From Rhizophagus clarus (Eukaryota > Glomeromycota > Glomeromycetes > Glomerales > Glomeraceae): a DNA stretch of 64,000 nt. The notes below the pieces were generated by a model. The model did not search any database, had not been told where the DNA came from, and saw only the letters and a list, made by a program, of their open reading frames with translations. This document shows positions 49,770-62,623 of this stretch, piece by piece. Within the stretch, counting starts at the first letter, position 1, and each line of letters opens with the position of its first letter. The stretch lies in NCBI GenBank assembly GCA_015698045.1, contig BLAL01000040.1, positions 1,528,501-1,592,500 on the forward strand, written 5' to 3'. Position numbers and translations under genes: made by a program.

Positions 49770-52323
49770 GTAGATGTAGTTGAATTTAAATGAAATTCTG
49801 CGAACTTGTAATCATTAAACCTTCTTGTTGCTACAGTATGGTAAAATACATCGAATTCATATTTAAATTATCAACTTCTCTTCTCATGTCTTGTATCATT
49901 TGGTTATTAAGATTTTTCATGGTGTCAGTTGTAAGGATGGTCATCGGTCCTACTAGTCTTACTCGGTCCTGGACCAGTCAGTCTCAGGACTTGTAGGACC
50001 AGACTGCGGTCTTTCATTTTCTTGTGGCGCAATAGGACCAGTCCTTATATCGGTCTTTCATATAATAAACAATTTTTCATATTAAGTAAAGTTATTAATT
50101 TAATGATCTTTATAAAAAAAAATATAAAGATCGACTGATTTTGAAATCACAATCCAATAAAATAATGATAATCATTTCTCCTCACTCACTACGCCTATAT
50201 TTTTTCAAAAAAAGATATTAATTTAGATATATTTATGCACCATAGTGAAATTTGATAATTTATTTGCAATAATTTTTTTTTTAGTAAAGTAAAAAGGAAA
50301 AAATTTTTTATTTATAAAAAAAAAGAAAGAAAAGAAAAAGGACCGATCAGTTCTAAAAAGACTGACTGTGATCCTTAAAAAGACCGACGGTCTTATTGTA
50401 TGCAATACAGGATTGAAAGGTCGCAGTCCTACATCAGGATGGACCGGTCCGTCTTTTTAAGATGTAGGACTGTAGGACTGCGGTCTTTTAAGACCGATGG
50501 CCATCTTTAGCCAGTTGTGCTAGCTGATTTATTCTAAATATTATTTAAATAATTTACATCAACTACATATTCTTGTAAAAATAATTCTAAACTCTTAATT
50601 CTTATTTCATTTTTCTCGGCTAATGAAAGATCATGATCTGAAGAATCATCATTTTTAATATTGGTATATGATGTATCAAAAAATGGAATCATTGGTAGAG
50701 TTTTCATGAGCTTTTTTTGTGTTAATCGAGAGAATCCACAGCAATATAATTGAACGATTCCCCATGGTCGCAATTGGCTGGCACCTATGAAAGAAATAAA
50801 GTACACACTCATTAATTAAATAAATTAATATATGAAGTATTTTTTTTTTTTATAAACTAAAAAAACTAGAGTTACCAAAAAGCAATGCATAAATCGCTGT
50901 TGCAAATCCACATGCACCACCAATTAAACCTATAACATTTAGATACTGGATATAATTCAATTTAATTTTGTAAATGAAATGACTAAAAATATTGACAAAC
51001 AAGATAAAATATTACTCACTATATGTGTTCTTTTTTGAAAAGAAATTATTAATGTATTGTGATTGTAGTTAGCAGTCAGTTATTTATGCATCTTGAATCA
51101 ACACATTTATGATAGTTACCTAATTTCTTTGTCTATTTGAATAACAAGGCTCTTGAGACTTATATAAATTATTATCATATTATTTATATTTATATTATTT
51201 ACATTATTTATTGGTATTGGACTTTCCACTAAAATAAAGACAGTATTAAATGTATTAAGAAAAATTAAATTCAAAAAATTTAGTAAATGAGACTTACCTA
51301 AAGTAGATTCAATATATGATTTATTATCATAAGAAGGAGGAATACCAAAATCATTCATCCAACTTGGTCTTATAAACTCTTCAATTTTACGATGATAACC
51401 AAATTGGTAGAACTACAAATAAAGAGTTCGTTAAAAATCTTTGACTATATGATAATTTAAGTGAAAAGATATACCTGTTTTAGCGACAAAGAATAAATGT
51501 TCATCATAGAAATTGAATTATCAAATTCTGAAGTTGATTTAATAGCTGCTGGAGTAGTTAATTCATAATATCTTTTTTTTATAATATATTTAGTAAACGG
51601 ATCGTAATCTAAATTTTTAATAAATATTGTAAATTAAAATTATTAATATAACTACAAGTTCTTTAAATAACTTTACCTGAGTCAAGAGCAATCAAATCAA
51701 AGTAAGGTTGTGCATCAGATGTATAATTATTATCATTAATGATAAGAGATATTGATACAGTCGTCATCGCACTATAACTAGTTGATTCATTAAGATTACT
51801 AAAAAATCTAACGTCTTGTGATGGTTGATAAGACCCAAAATAATTTTGGGCTGGCCCATATTTTTCATCAGGATGAGTCGTATCTGACATACAATCTACC
51901 ATTGTAGGTTGCGAATCGTTAATTTCTAAAGGTAAAAAAAAAAAAATGTAGCATTTGAAAAATATAATGTAAATTTGAATATAATTAAAAACCAACTTAA
52001 ATAAACTTCGGAACAACTTGATATTGTGAAATTATATTGAGAACCAAAAATGAGATCTAAAGAATTTTTATAAATTGTTATTTCACGTGATACTGTATTT
52101 ACAACAAAAGAAAAGTAAAGATTAATTATTAATTAATTACTTGGGGGACGAATATCAGAATAAATAAAAGAAGTTTGGATAATTGGGGCATCATGAATTA
52201 CTTCATTTATTAAAATACCAAAAAAGCCTATCAAACAAGCTATAAATATAGTAATCATAAAAAGTTTAATATCAAGAGGATTATAGGCTCACTACGACGG
52301 CAATACCCACTAAACAATTTCAT
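49770..52323 (-). pseudogene. Family X copy 2, frameshifted and split by a MITE
   Basis: All exon landmarks are present: an RRSEP start after the ATG at 52323, GSQYNFTISSCSEVY, the exon with NYFGSYQPSQDV, SWMNDFGIPPSYD, the 10-nt micro-exon (51020-51029), TM2 with YLNVIGLIGGACG, and RPWGIVQLYCCGFSRL. Exon 1 lacks one T relative to copy 3 near 52266, so the frame hits a TGA within TM1. The C-terminal coding end, alignable to copy 3 on both sides, is interrupted by the MITE at 49932-50509. The remaining exons are still open, so the decay is recent. No Kelch gene is paired with it. Confidence 0.7.
49932..50509. mobile_element. hAT-like MITE inside family X copy 2
   Basis: The ends TAAGGATGGTCATCGGTC and, inverted, TAAAGATGGCCATCGGTC bound 578 bp. 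The flanking 8-mers GTCAGTTG (49924-49931) and GCCAGTTG (50510-50517) form a target duplication with one mismatch. The uninterrupted site is visible in family X copy 3 (TATCAGTTGTAGATT near 58689). Internal GGTCCTAC/GACCGxxGGTC repeats are subterminal. There is no transposase. Confidence 0.85.
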
Positions 52324-53008
52324 AATTTTTAAAGTTTTATTTGAAGAAATAGTTAAGAGATTAAATTTTAAAAATGAATTTCAGAAAGTTGTATAATTAA
52401 TTGTGCAAAGAAAGATAAAAATTTAAAGAGTATTTATATATATTAAACAAAATTTATGATCTAATGCAGTAATGCTGCGAGCGAGACTTAAACCTCCGAA
52501 ACCCGATAAAGAAGTCTAATAAGTGGCCAATCAATGAAAAATTGGGCGAATCTTTATAGTTTAGCTTTTGGTAATTAATCTAGCCATAATTCCCAATTTG
52601 AAAAAAGTCTCACATATTGTTAGATAAGGGTGAAACTAATGTTATTTTGTATTTTTTTTTTTTTTTTTTTGTTGGAAATAAATGGGAATTACCTCAATAA
52701 AAAAATAATGAAATGTAGACCACTTTCCATTTTTGTAAAAATAAAGATTATATTCAAAATACCTAAAAATGGAAATTAATTTATTTTTTCTTTTCATAAG
52801 AATCTAAAATTCAAAAAAATTATCGAAACATCCATTTTTTTTGTTTTAAACCTTTCTCTTTTCATAAAAATAAAATTCATATTTTCGTAAAAAGTAAAAT
52901 TGACAGTTGTAATTGAACCGCACAATTCTTTGATTTTCAATAGGTTCATGTTTTCTAGGTCTCTTTGCAAGAGATTGACATTATGTCATAACATAGGAAT
53001 CCTCTTTA
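52324..53008. other. Flank of family X copy 2, no supported gene
   Basis: AT-rich. The last part (about 52870-53008) may be exon sequence of the gene hit by the transposon that follows, since it reads on the minus strand as PIENQRIVRFNYNCQ. Confidence 0.35.
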
Positions 53009-55873
53009 AGCCAAGTAAATAAAATTTTTCGTTTCTCATGATCGGGCGGGTCATATTTATGTTACGAAAAAGAAGAAAATTTTATTTTTTAGTCACGTGA
53101 CACCAGCCGGGTGTTTGGTTTCAAAAAATTTACAACGGATCACCCTAAGCCATTGATTATATTATTATACTATTTACTATTGTTTAATTATTTATATTAT
53201 TATTGTTCGAATTCTTATTAACATTATTTATCTGTTATATACAGTATATTGTTATTGAATTCATTATATTAAAAACTAATTAATCTTTTCTTGCCTTTTT
53301 TCCTCTTCATTTACTAGACTGAGTATTATCTGACAAAAAATTTAGTCCTTTTCCTGTTTTAATCGGTACATGTGGATCTGTAGTACATGCTTCACGATAA
53401 GGATATTGTTTTTCAGGTACAGGCATTATATATTCCGGTGAACCACAATTAAAACATACGGGTGGAAATTTGGGTTAATAATAAGCTTTTTCCATTTCAT
53501 TATAACATTCCAATGAAGCATTTACAAACACTTTTGATAAAACATTCTTCAATTCTTGATTTACATTATCAACCGCACACTTACTAGTACCAACATTTGT
53601 ATCTTCTTGAAAAGGATTTTCATTTAATTCTTCTTCTACCTCTTCTTCTGATTCCATGTCAGATAAAACAATATCATCATAGTACTTCCATGCATACGTC
53701 TTTTTCGAGATGATTCTTCAAAAAAATTACTTTCAGTTTCATCAAAAGTAACACCACATACTGTATCAAGATATAACGCTGATGCATAATGAAAATCAGG
53801 ATGTAATTGACATATATTTTAATACCCAATTTTCTAGTGTAATATTCTGACATCTTTACAGCTTCATTATTGGGAGAAAATTGCATTCTTAACCATTATT
53901 TTGATAGAATTAGGATATCAGGCAAACAAATCTTTTTAACTTGAGTAATTAAATCTCGTACTGATATAGTATGTGCTAAATGTACAACTGTACCATTTCA
54001 TTTATCATACTGCTGCATGTTCTTCAAGGTATTGTTTAACATCTAAAATAAAATTTGGAAATTGTTCAGGTCTACCTTTATTAAAATTACGTAATTAACT
54101 ACCATTTTATCGTCTCCATTAACAAGTAACTGTTTTGTACGGTACATAACTTGCTTTTCATTCATATTACTGGCTGCACTAGAATCACCGGTTAACTCTT
54201 GATACAAGGTACGAACTTGATGATTTTTGTTGGCATTCCTAATATTAAATCAGCCTTATTCTTGAATTGTGTACGCATAAATTGAGTATGGTAAGTTGGC
54301 ATTACATATTTTAAACGATCACAAATCACATAAGATTTACTTGTTATTTCTTCTTCATCTAGATTTTCATCAACACGCCACAGAAAACATGCATGAAATG
54401 CATTATTACCAGATGAATAACAAAAAATTCCAAATTTGTAGTAAATATTATCAGGCATATTCTGATGAATTAATCCATATTTTTTGCTAAATAAATAAAT
54501 TATTAATATTTATTAATATTAATTGTATCTTAATTTTTTAAAATAATAGTTTCAGTTTCTTTATTTACCTTGGTTCTAAAGGCGTAAATGGTTCAATATT
54601 TAATGTTTCCCAGTAAGGCAATGTGGATAGTTTATCATTTAAACTATTCTAATCATATTTAGCACGAAAACTTGGGAAAAAATGTGCAGCATCATAAATC
54701 TTGATGCTAATCGAATCTTCTATTAATCTAACTGGAATTTCCAATTGGTGATTATTACTAATTTCAATATTTAAAGTATTCGAATAAATATGATATTCAG
54801 CTAAACATTTGGCAAATTTTTCTATGATAGGATAAACCCACATAAATTGAGATTTATCCATTCATGGTGTGTTTAGATGTCCAAAAGTAAATTTGCATGT
54901 CGATTTAGTCATCACAATCATAGTTTGACAGTCTGATCTATTAAAAAATTCTTCAAGTTCTTTAGGAGGATGAATTGCTCTTCTTTTCATTTTTTCAACA
55001 CCACGTATGTCTACACACTATATAGCTTTTAATAAATCATTTATAAAAGATTTTCCTATTGATTCTGCGGCAATCTTTTCTTTCCAACTTCTTCCATATT
55101 TTCTTATCTATTTTACTATATCCTGGCATAATAAATCCTTTCTATTTGTTTTTTTTTGATAATTTGAAAGAAGGTAATAAAGATAGTTGAGTAGAATTAG
55201 AAACAAGTATCTCAAATGCATCTTTTCTTTTTGTAAAGGTAAGGTGATCGGTAATCCTCTGGAATTTGCAACTCAAATAAAAAAAAATTTCCAAAATTTT
55301 GCACAATTTCATTAAGTTTACATTGGATATTAACATCAAAAAATTCCTCTGTAACGGAATTTCCTACTTTTGCTTTTAATAAAAAATCATGATAATCTTT
55401 ATTAATAAAACTTCTGGCGAAACTTGCCCAATAGCTAATAAATGAAAAAATTCGCATAATGAAGGATTTCCAATAACGGGGTGTATTAGCCATTCAAGTA
55501 TTTCTTTTCTATAACTTAATACAACTTTTACACTTATAGAAGGCATTATTGATATATAGAAAAGAAAACTATAAATTTTTACTAAAAGAACCAACCCTTT
55601 ATTTAACAAAAGAATGATAAAATTTTCGTTAAAAAAAAAATTTATGTTTTGTCCGATCATAATTTAAGGGGTAATTTAAGGGGTAAAGAAAATTGTATAT
55701 AAATTTTTCACCTGGGTCGCCGGGTGGAAAAAAAAAAATTATTTTTTTAACCGACCAATCAACATTTAGAGATTTGCTAAATTTTTTTTTAAAAATAATT
55801 TTTTTTCCCAGATGGCCGGGTCTAATTTAGGAAATTTTTTTCATGAGAAACGAAAAATTTTATTTACTTGGCC
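53009..55873. mobile_element. 2.87-kb TIR transposon with TTA target duplication
   Basis: Both ends read RGCCAAGTAAATAAAATTTT followed by TCGTTTCTCATGA in inverted orientation (32 of 33 positions match). TTA flanks both ends (53006-53008 and 55874-55876), as in PIF/Harbinger-type elements. Subterminal GCCGGGT motifs occur on both sides (about 53107, 55721 and 55815). The interior is filled by a decayed minus-strand coding region. It inserted into another coding-like sequence: the frame upstream of 55874 reads into the element. Confidence 0.75.
53475..55660 (-). pseudogene. Decayed coding region of the TIR transposon, unknown family
   Basis: A series of minus-strand frames in order reads EILEWLIHPVIGNPSLCEFF, EDYRSPYLYKKK, KSFINDLLKAI, AIHPPKELEEFF, KSQFMWVYPIIEKFAKCLAEY, IKIYDAAHFFPSFRAKYD, NMPDNIYYKFGIFCYSSGNN, QFMRTQFKNKADLILGMPTK, MQFSPNNEAVKMSEYYTRKLG and an acidic end MESEEEVEEELNENPF. 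Many stops and frame changes separate them, with at least one likely intron near 54489-54567. Together they would have made one protein of roughly 650-700 aa. I cannot place it in a known transposase family. Its position between the TIRs suggests a transposase or cargo gene. Confidence 0.55.
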
Positions 55874-55876
55874 TTA

Positions 55877-56100
55877 TAAATATAATAACAGCCGTCACTT
55901 TCACCTAATAAGCAGTCACCGATCTTCATGGACATGTTTTCTGGCATCATAAAATCTGTCATTTCTAAGTATTCAATTTCTAAAATCTTTTCAAATAGTT
56001 GTTTTGGCTTTTCTTCTAGCGTTAGAAGTTCTATCTCTATATTAGATTGATTAGATTGTTCATATCGCAAAGAAGCTTTATGACATATAGAAGTCTAATT
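55877..56100 (-). pseudogene. Coding remnant cut by the TIR transposon
   Basis: It reads KASLRYEQSNQSNIEIELLTL, EKILEIEYLEMTDFMMPENM and LLGESDGCYYIYK up to the transposon border. The continuation on the far side of the element (below 53006) reads KEDSYVMT then a stop. It is a partial, unrecognised protein. Confidence 0.4.
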
Positions 56101-58501
56101 TTTTTTATATATATTATATTTATACACTTGTATATGTCATTTAAAGGTTTATTATCGCACGGCCCTATAGGATCATGCTGATGTCATTTAACCTATATTT
56201 TTAATAAATTGTTAATAATAATATTATTGTACAATATTGAACGGTAATAGTTTATTTGCGTACAATATTGGACGGTGATAATTTATTTGCATACAATATT
56301 AAAATGCTTCGAAATTTCAGTATTTATCGATATCAATCATATCATTAATTAGACTTTTGATAAACTTTATATAGCTGATAGAGAGCATGATCTGCATTAG
56401 CCATACGATAATATAAATAATAAATTATTTATCAGTGAACTGTTTAACCACAATTATGAATCATGTGATATATAATGATCACATGGTTTATGCAGAATTT
56501 TTAGAAATTTGATTGGCTACAATCCACATAGATAGTCAGCAAATAAAATCGATATTTTACATTTTATAAAAGAATCAAACAAAAATATGCATAGACTCAA
56601 AGAAACACCAAATAGTTTACTGTTCGCTAAGTAAGAAATGTTAATTAATGCAAATTAACAAAAAGAACTACCAAGGTCAAAATAAAAGCATAAAAAGAAC
56701 TACCTACAAAAATAAGAAAATCAATTAACATCAATCGACAAGAAGAAATATATCCACACATACCTAACACATAAAAATAGAAAAGAGGAAGAAACAAGAG
56801 TGAAAAAAAGGAGAGCGAAATATGGTAATGATAAAAACATCTTAATCAGTACCACCATCTTTAATGATTCTTTATACAGTTAAATACGAAATGAAGAAAG
56901 AATTATGATAATATGAATACGAGTAGAATGAAGAGAATATCCTATTGAGTATTGATATCTAAATAATTTGCTTATTTTTGACATTCTCTATAATGACTTA
57001 TTTATTAATACAAAGAATAAATTATTTTCATCATGTAATATTGTTATAACAATAACCGAATGGCTTCCAGTTCCCCTCCGAGATAACTCTATTCCTTGTT
57101 ACCCGTTTAAATATGTCGTAAGCTGAGAATAAGGTAGGCCAAATCATTTCGTAACATTATTGTCAACGCTCTAAATGGTGATCTTATCGAAACTATGGGA
57201 GAAGAATAGATTGATAATACAAGGAGAGTATAAATCCAGATGCAGAAGTTTTTTAAAATTTTAGATGAAATTATTGAGGATAACGAGAAAGAAGAATATA
57301 GTGATATTTAGAATGTAAACGAAAGGTGATATAAATAGAGATCCAGTTGTTAAAGCTGAAGAAATAATTGATTTTATGTAAATTTCATAATAATGCATTA
57401 TGTAAAATTAATAAGCCATAAAATATATAATATAAAACACGGGCACTAAGTAATTTGAAATTTAAGGTTATGGAGGTTACAGAAGTTTGGGCCAAGTTTC
57501 GGAATTTGACTTCAAAAGACGAAAAGTCTCGCCAATTACAAAAAAGTTTCGCCTGCAACATTAACTATGACCATCTTTCGTGATAGCGAAACAATCATAA
57601 TTTTTAACATAGTCGACTACCATCTTATATTACTATGAAGATTGCACGAGAGGAAATAAAATATAAATGATATATGTCCATTCTTTTTCCATTTTCAATT
57701 TAAAGTAAAATCAACAATGTTCATCTTTTGAGCGGCTTATTCTTAATTTCTTATTTCAGTTATTACATTATATAGTTAGCAGTAGTTTGTACTTTGGACC
57801 AATAAAATTAATTGGCGATATTATTTCATATTGTATTACAAAAATAAACTAAGATGTTATTCTACTTATTTAACTTTAATTCGATCTCAAGAAATCCCAT
57901 TAAATTAATTTTTTATTATTAATTTTTTTCGATATGTTTCTGCATGAATTTTTGACCAAATTAATCACCACTGAACATACAGAAATAAATGAGCAAAGGT
58001 TAAAAAACAATAATTACTCCGAGCAGGTGATGAACAAGGGTGACGAATAAAATTCACACCGGTAAAAGAAAAAGACCCCAGATACAGCAAGTAGTAAACT
58101 GTCGGTTACATGATCATGCGACAGTTTTAGCATCACGCATTCCTAATAATAAAAATGATCTCCCTAACCGCCACACATTTTGGACGGGTTTACGAAAATT
58201 CAAATTATTTTTAAACGCGCAATCTATGAAATCTGTGTGTACTTATTTTTAAAATAAAAAATATAGTAAGCGTCATTGAGAAGAAATTTAAAACGATGTA
58301 CGCTGCGCCAACTGCACTTTCATCATTGGACTAAAAACTGATCAATAACTCAGTAAATTATTAACGTTTTACGTTAACCGAATGAAATAAAAATATGTAA
58401 TTCTCTATTAATAATTTTAAATCAATGATTATCCTACCAACAAGGCCCAAACTTTATAAATTTCACAACATTGTAAAACCTAATTAATAGAAATGTAATT
58501 A
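56101..58501. other. Intergenic, no gene seen
   Basis: 2.4 kb of AT-rich DNA. A short direct repeat (TACAATATTGAACGGTAATAGTTTATTTGC-like, twice near 56229-56290) is present. Open frames such as 58040-58252 show no domain. Confidence 0.45.
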
Positions 58502-60515
58502 TTATTGTTGTTGAACTAAATGATTTTCATCATGTGTAACAGAAACATTAGTTGTACTTGATGTTGGTGTAGAAGTTGTTGAATTCCGAGTAAAATTTGG
58601 TGGTATTGTAATCATTAAACCTTCTTGTTGTTGCTGCACAACTATGGTAGAAACCGTTGAATTCGTATTTAAATTATCAAAACCTTCTCTCATAGTATCA
58701 GTTGTAGATTTCAAAGTCGATTGAGGCTTAACTAATTTATCCCGAATTTTATCCAAATAATCTACATCAACGACATATTCTCGTAAAAATAATTCCAAAC
58801 TATCAATTTTTGATTGTAACATTTTAACTTTCTCAGCTAATGAAAGATCTGAATCTTCAGTATTGGAAGATGACGCTTCATGAAATGGAATTATTGGGAG
58901 GGTTTTTTTGAGCTTTCTTTTCGTTAAGTGAGAAAATCCGTAACAATACGATTGTACAATTCCCCATGGACGTAAGGTATCCGTGCCTATAAAGAAATAA
59001 AGATTTATTTAACAACACACAACACAATATACAATTTTTTTTTTATGAAATAAGAAATTTAGCTCACCAAATAGCAATGCATATATTGCTACTGCCAATC
59101 CCCACGCACCACCCATTAAGCCCATACCATTTAAGTACTGTATATAGTTGTATTTTTAAATTTTTTAAATATCGAGTAAATGAAATCCTCAAAATAAATA
59201 TTACTTACCGTATGTGTTCTTTTTAAAAGGAAGAAATTAATTAAATATTATTGTTAGCAGCTAATAAAATAAAGATTCCGAATTGTAATGACTACTAATA
59301 CATGCCTAACTTCTTTATCTATTTGAACGGTATTACCTCTGGACTTAATATCAATGTTCACTGATGGTTGATCATTTGAAGCATCAACTAACGGACTAGA
59401 GGCTTAAAAGATATTTAGATTAAAATTATATTTTTAAACAGTTTGAAATTTATTAAATAAGACTTACTTAAAGTAGATGCAATATATGATATATTTTCAT
59501 AAGTAGGAGGAATACCAAAATTATTCATCCAACTTGGTTTTATAACCTCCTTAATTTTACGTTGAAAATAAAATTCGTAGAACTATAAAAAAGATTTCGT
59601 TAAGATCTTTGATTATATGATAATTTAACTGATAAAATATACCTGATTTTGTGATAAAATATAATTGTTCAATTTTAAAAGTGTATTATCAAAACTTGAA
59701 ATTGATTTAATAGCTCCTGGAGTAATTAACTCGGAATATCTCTTTTCCTTAATATATTTAGTTAACAGATCATAATCTATATTTATTTATCAATATTTAT
59801 AAGTGCTTTATCTACATGAAATTATAAAAATAATTATGTACTTTTGATGACATTACCTGAATCAAAAGCCATCACATCAATAATTGCCTGAGTAAGTTTA
59901 TCAGATGTGTAATTTTCATCGTCAATTTCAATTCCTAAACTTATAGACACCAAATTATAATCATTTAAACTACTATTATCATTAAAGAAGACATTTGGTG
60001 ACGGTTGATAAGTTCCAAAATAAACTTGGAAATATTTTTCATCAGGGTTAGTTGTATCTGACAAACACTCTACCACTATAATTTGTATATCATATGTATC
60101 ATTAATTTCTAAAAATAAAAATTAGTGTTTTTAAAAGCATTAGACATAATTTTTAAATCAATTAAAAGTATAATAAACTCACTAGAATATTCTTCGATAC
60201 AATTTAATATTGTAAAATTATATATAGAGCTAAAAATAAAACCTAAAACATTCAATTATTATGATGATATTTGGAAACAAAAAAAAAAAAAAGAATTGGC
60301 AAAAGTAAATTTCTTTAATTACTTGGAGGACGAATAGCATTAGCATTTTCATAAGAAGTTACGATAATTGGAGCATCGTAGATTATATCAATTATTATAA
60401 TAGCGAGATAACCTATCAAACAAGCTACAAGTATAATCATTATAAAAAGTTTTAATGCCAAGAGGATTTTTGGTTCACTACGACGTTGTCCAAGAAATAA
60501 GTCTGTTAAAATCAT
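58502..60515 (-). CDS. Family X two-TM membrane protein, copy 3
   Basis: Nine exons (60515-60323, 60242-60183, 60108-59857, 59776-59643, 59582-59468, 59402-59306, micro-exon 59218-59209, 59137-59068, 58986-58502) give 471 aa. Exons 1, 5, 6, 7 and 8 have exactly the lengths of copy 1 (193, 115, 97, 10, 70). The intron after exon 6 starts with GC, not GT. TM1 lies at about residues 19-44, SWMNNFGIPPTY near 231, TM2 at 288-311 (YLNGMGLMGGAWGLAVAIYA), then RPWG. A coiled-coil-like segment (KIDSLELFLREYVVDVDYL) follows, with a longer Thr/Ser/Gln-rich C-tail than copy 1. It is divergently paired with Kelch copy 3. The function is unknown. Confidence 0.75.
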
Positions 60516-60882
60516 GATTTGTCAAATTGCACGATTAAATGGAAGAATTATTTCTTTCTTTTTTTTTTTTTGAGCCTAATTATATTTGAAATTACCGTAT
60601 GACTTCGAAAATCATTTCCAAAGTCCCAAAATTCGGGTTAAAATTTAACAAAAATTCATTCAATCCCGAATTAGGATTATAAGCCGATTCCATTCCCAAA
60701 ATTACTGTGATAATCATTATAATAAATTAGTTTTATTTTGTGTCTCATTTCTTTAACGTAGCACGAACCGAAGTGCAGTTACATTAGTTATATTACACGG
60801 TCCAAATCCTTCGTCAATTTTTCTTTCCGTTCTTATTAACACCGTTCTTAACATAAGGTCATAAGGTCAAAGCTAACCAACA
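60516..60882. promoter_or_regulatory. Shared divergent promoter region, family X copy 3 / Kelch copy 3
   Basis: 367 bp separate the start codons. The arrangement is the same as at 45431-45893. No individual binding site was identified. Confidence 0.5.
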
Positions 60883-62623
60883 ATGTTATATAGAAATTTG
60901 AACTATTTCCTGATATTCATTATATTAAATCAATTATTTAATATAATGGTATATGGACAGAATTTTATACCAGAACCTCGAACAGGACATACAGCAGTGC
61001 TTATTGAATATAAAATATATATTATAGGAGGAGATAATCCTAGTAAAACAGATTTAGAACAAAACCCCGAAAGTGATATTGTTTATCTTAATATTGATCC
61101 ATATGAAAATTATGATTCATGGGTAAACATACAAAGTCAAGGATTAAGATTGCCACATACTTTCTCTCATACTGCTAATATTGGGGGCATTAATCAAGAT
61201 TCAATATTTATTATAGGGGGAGGACATTTATATGATGAAAAAAATACAAATTATTTTTATAAATTTGATACTAATACAAATGAGTTAAGTGTACCAGTGA
61301 TTCAAGGAAAAGCTCCATCAACGCGTATAGGAATGAAATCTGTTAGTTATGAAGGAAAAATTTATATGTTTGGTGGACGAACGTTTACTTTAAACGAATC
61401 AGATACAATTTATGTTAATCAATTTGATATATTGGATACTATTAATTTGAATTGGCAAGTTGGTAGTCTGGTTGATTCTCCTGTTACATTATCCGGGTAT
61501 ACGGCGACATTAGTTAATGAAACTATTTATTATATTGGAGGTAGATCACAACAATATGTTTTTTCTCCAATGACTGAGGTATGTAAATAATTAAATTATT
61601 TGGTTTTTTTTTTTTTTTTATCCTGCTGATTGATTTAAAATATTCGTAATTACAGATTTTTCAATATGACATTGTCAATAATAAATGGTCTTTAAAGGTC
61701 AGTTATATCAATAATAATAATATATAATCATTCTAGCTGATAACAAATTAATTCATTTTCAGAAAGCTACATCTTTAGATAATATTCCAGGACCTAGAAT
61801 TGGACATTCAGCTGTCCTATGTAATTAATTTCTTTGTTCTTTTTTCTTCGTTGTTTTTTTTTTTATTCTTTTAAAATCAAAATAATTCTTTTTTTTTGTA
61901 GATGATGGAAAAATTTTTGTATATGGAGGATCATACTTTAATGAGGTTGCACCAACAGATGTACCGGCTAAAAAAACATTCGTTATGTTGGATACCGTTA
62001 CTTTAGTATGGTCAATACCACCACTTGGAAATACTAATGTGCCAAAACTTGCTTATCATACTGCTTCATTAAAAGGGGCTATGATGACATTAAATTTCGG
62101 CAAGTATTTTGTTTTTTAAATAAAGTTCACCGCTGTTAATCTTATTACTTATTTCATTGTTTTTCCTTTCTTCTTAGGGATAAAAGTGGATTTGCCAAAC
62201 ACTATAGACCATAGTAATAATTCGACTTATTTTTTTTACCTAAAATTTCCATTTATTAGATGGATTTCAATTCCTTTATCAATAGATATATCACTACAAC
62301 CAAGCGTAATAACAAAAGCATCTAATACTCCTACAGAAGCAGTTATATCTCCACAAAATATGAAAACGTTAATTGTTGGTATATCAGTTGGATCAGTAAT
62401 AGTTGTTTTACCGATATGTGTAGTATGTACACGTATAATAATCTTTAAGATCAAAAAAAGAAAACAGACAAAAATGAAGAGAGAATCCACTAATCTGGAA
62501 GGTCAAGACGATGATAGCGACAAATATCCAATCATGCATCAATCTTCTGCCCACCAACAATTTGAGCCTCAACAATTACAACAACAATATAATTCAGATA
62601 ATCCTCCCACAATAAATGAATAA
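60883..62623 (+). CDS. Kelch-propeller type I membrane protein (copy 3)
   Basis: Five exons (60883-61578, 61656-61697, 61763-61820, 61902-62099, 62178-62623) give 479 aa. The last intron begins GCAAGT, a GC-AG intron where copy 2 has GTAAGT. The signal peptide (residues about 8-25, MVYG end) is followed by NFIPEPRTGHTAVL and blades with IYIIGG, IFIIGGGHLYDE, MFGGRTF, YYIGGR and VYGGSYF. A TM helix (LIVGISVGSVIVVLPICVV) near residue 405 precedes KIKKRK and a Gln/His-rich tail. It is the closest paralogue of Kelch copy 2, and the pair probably duplicated together with the family X partner. Confidence 0.85.
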
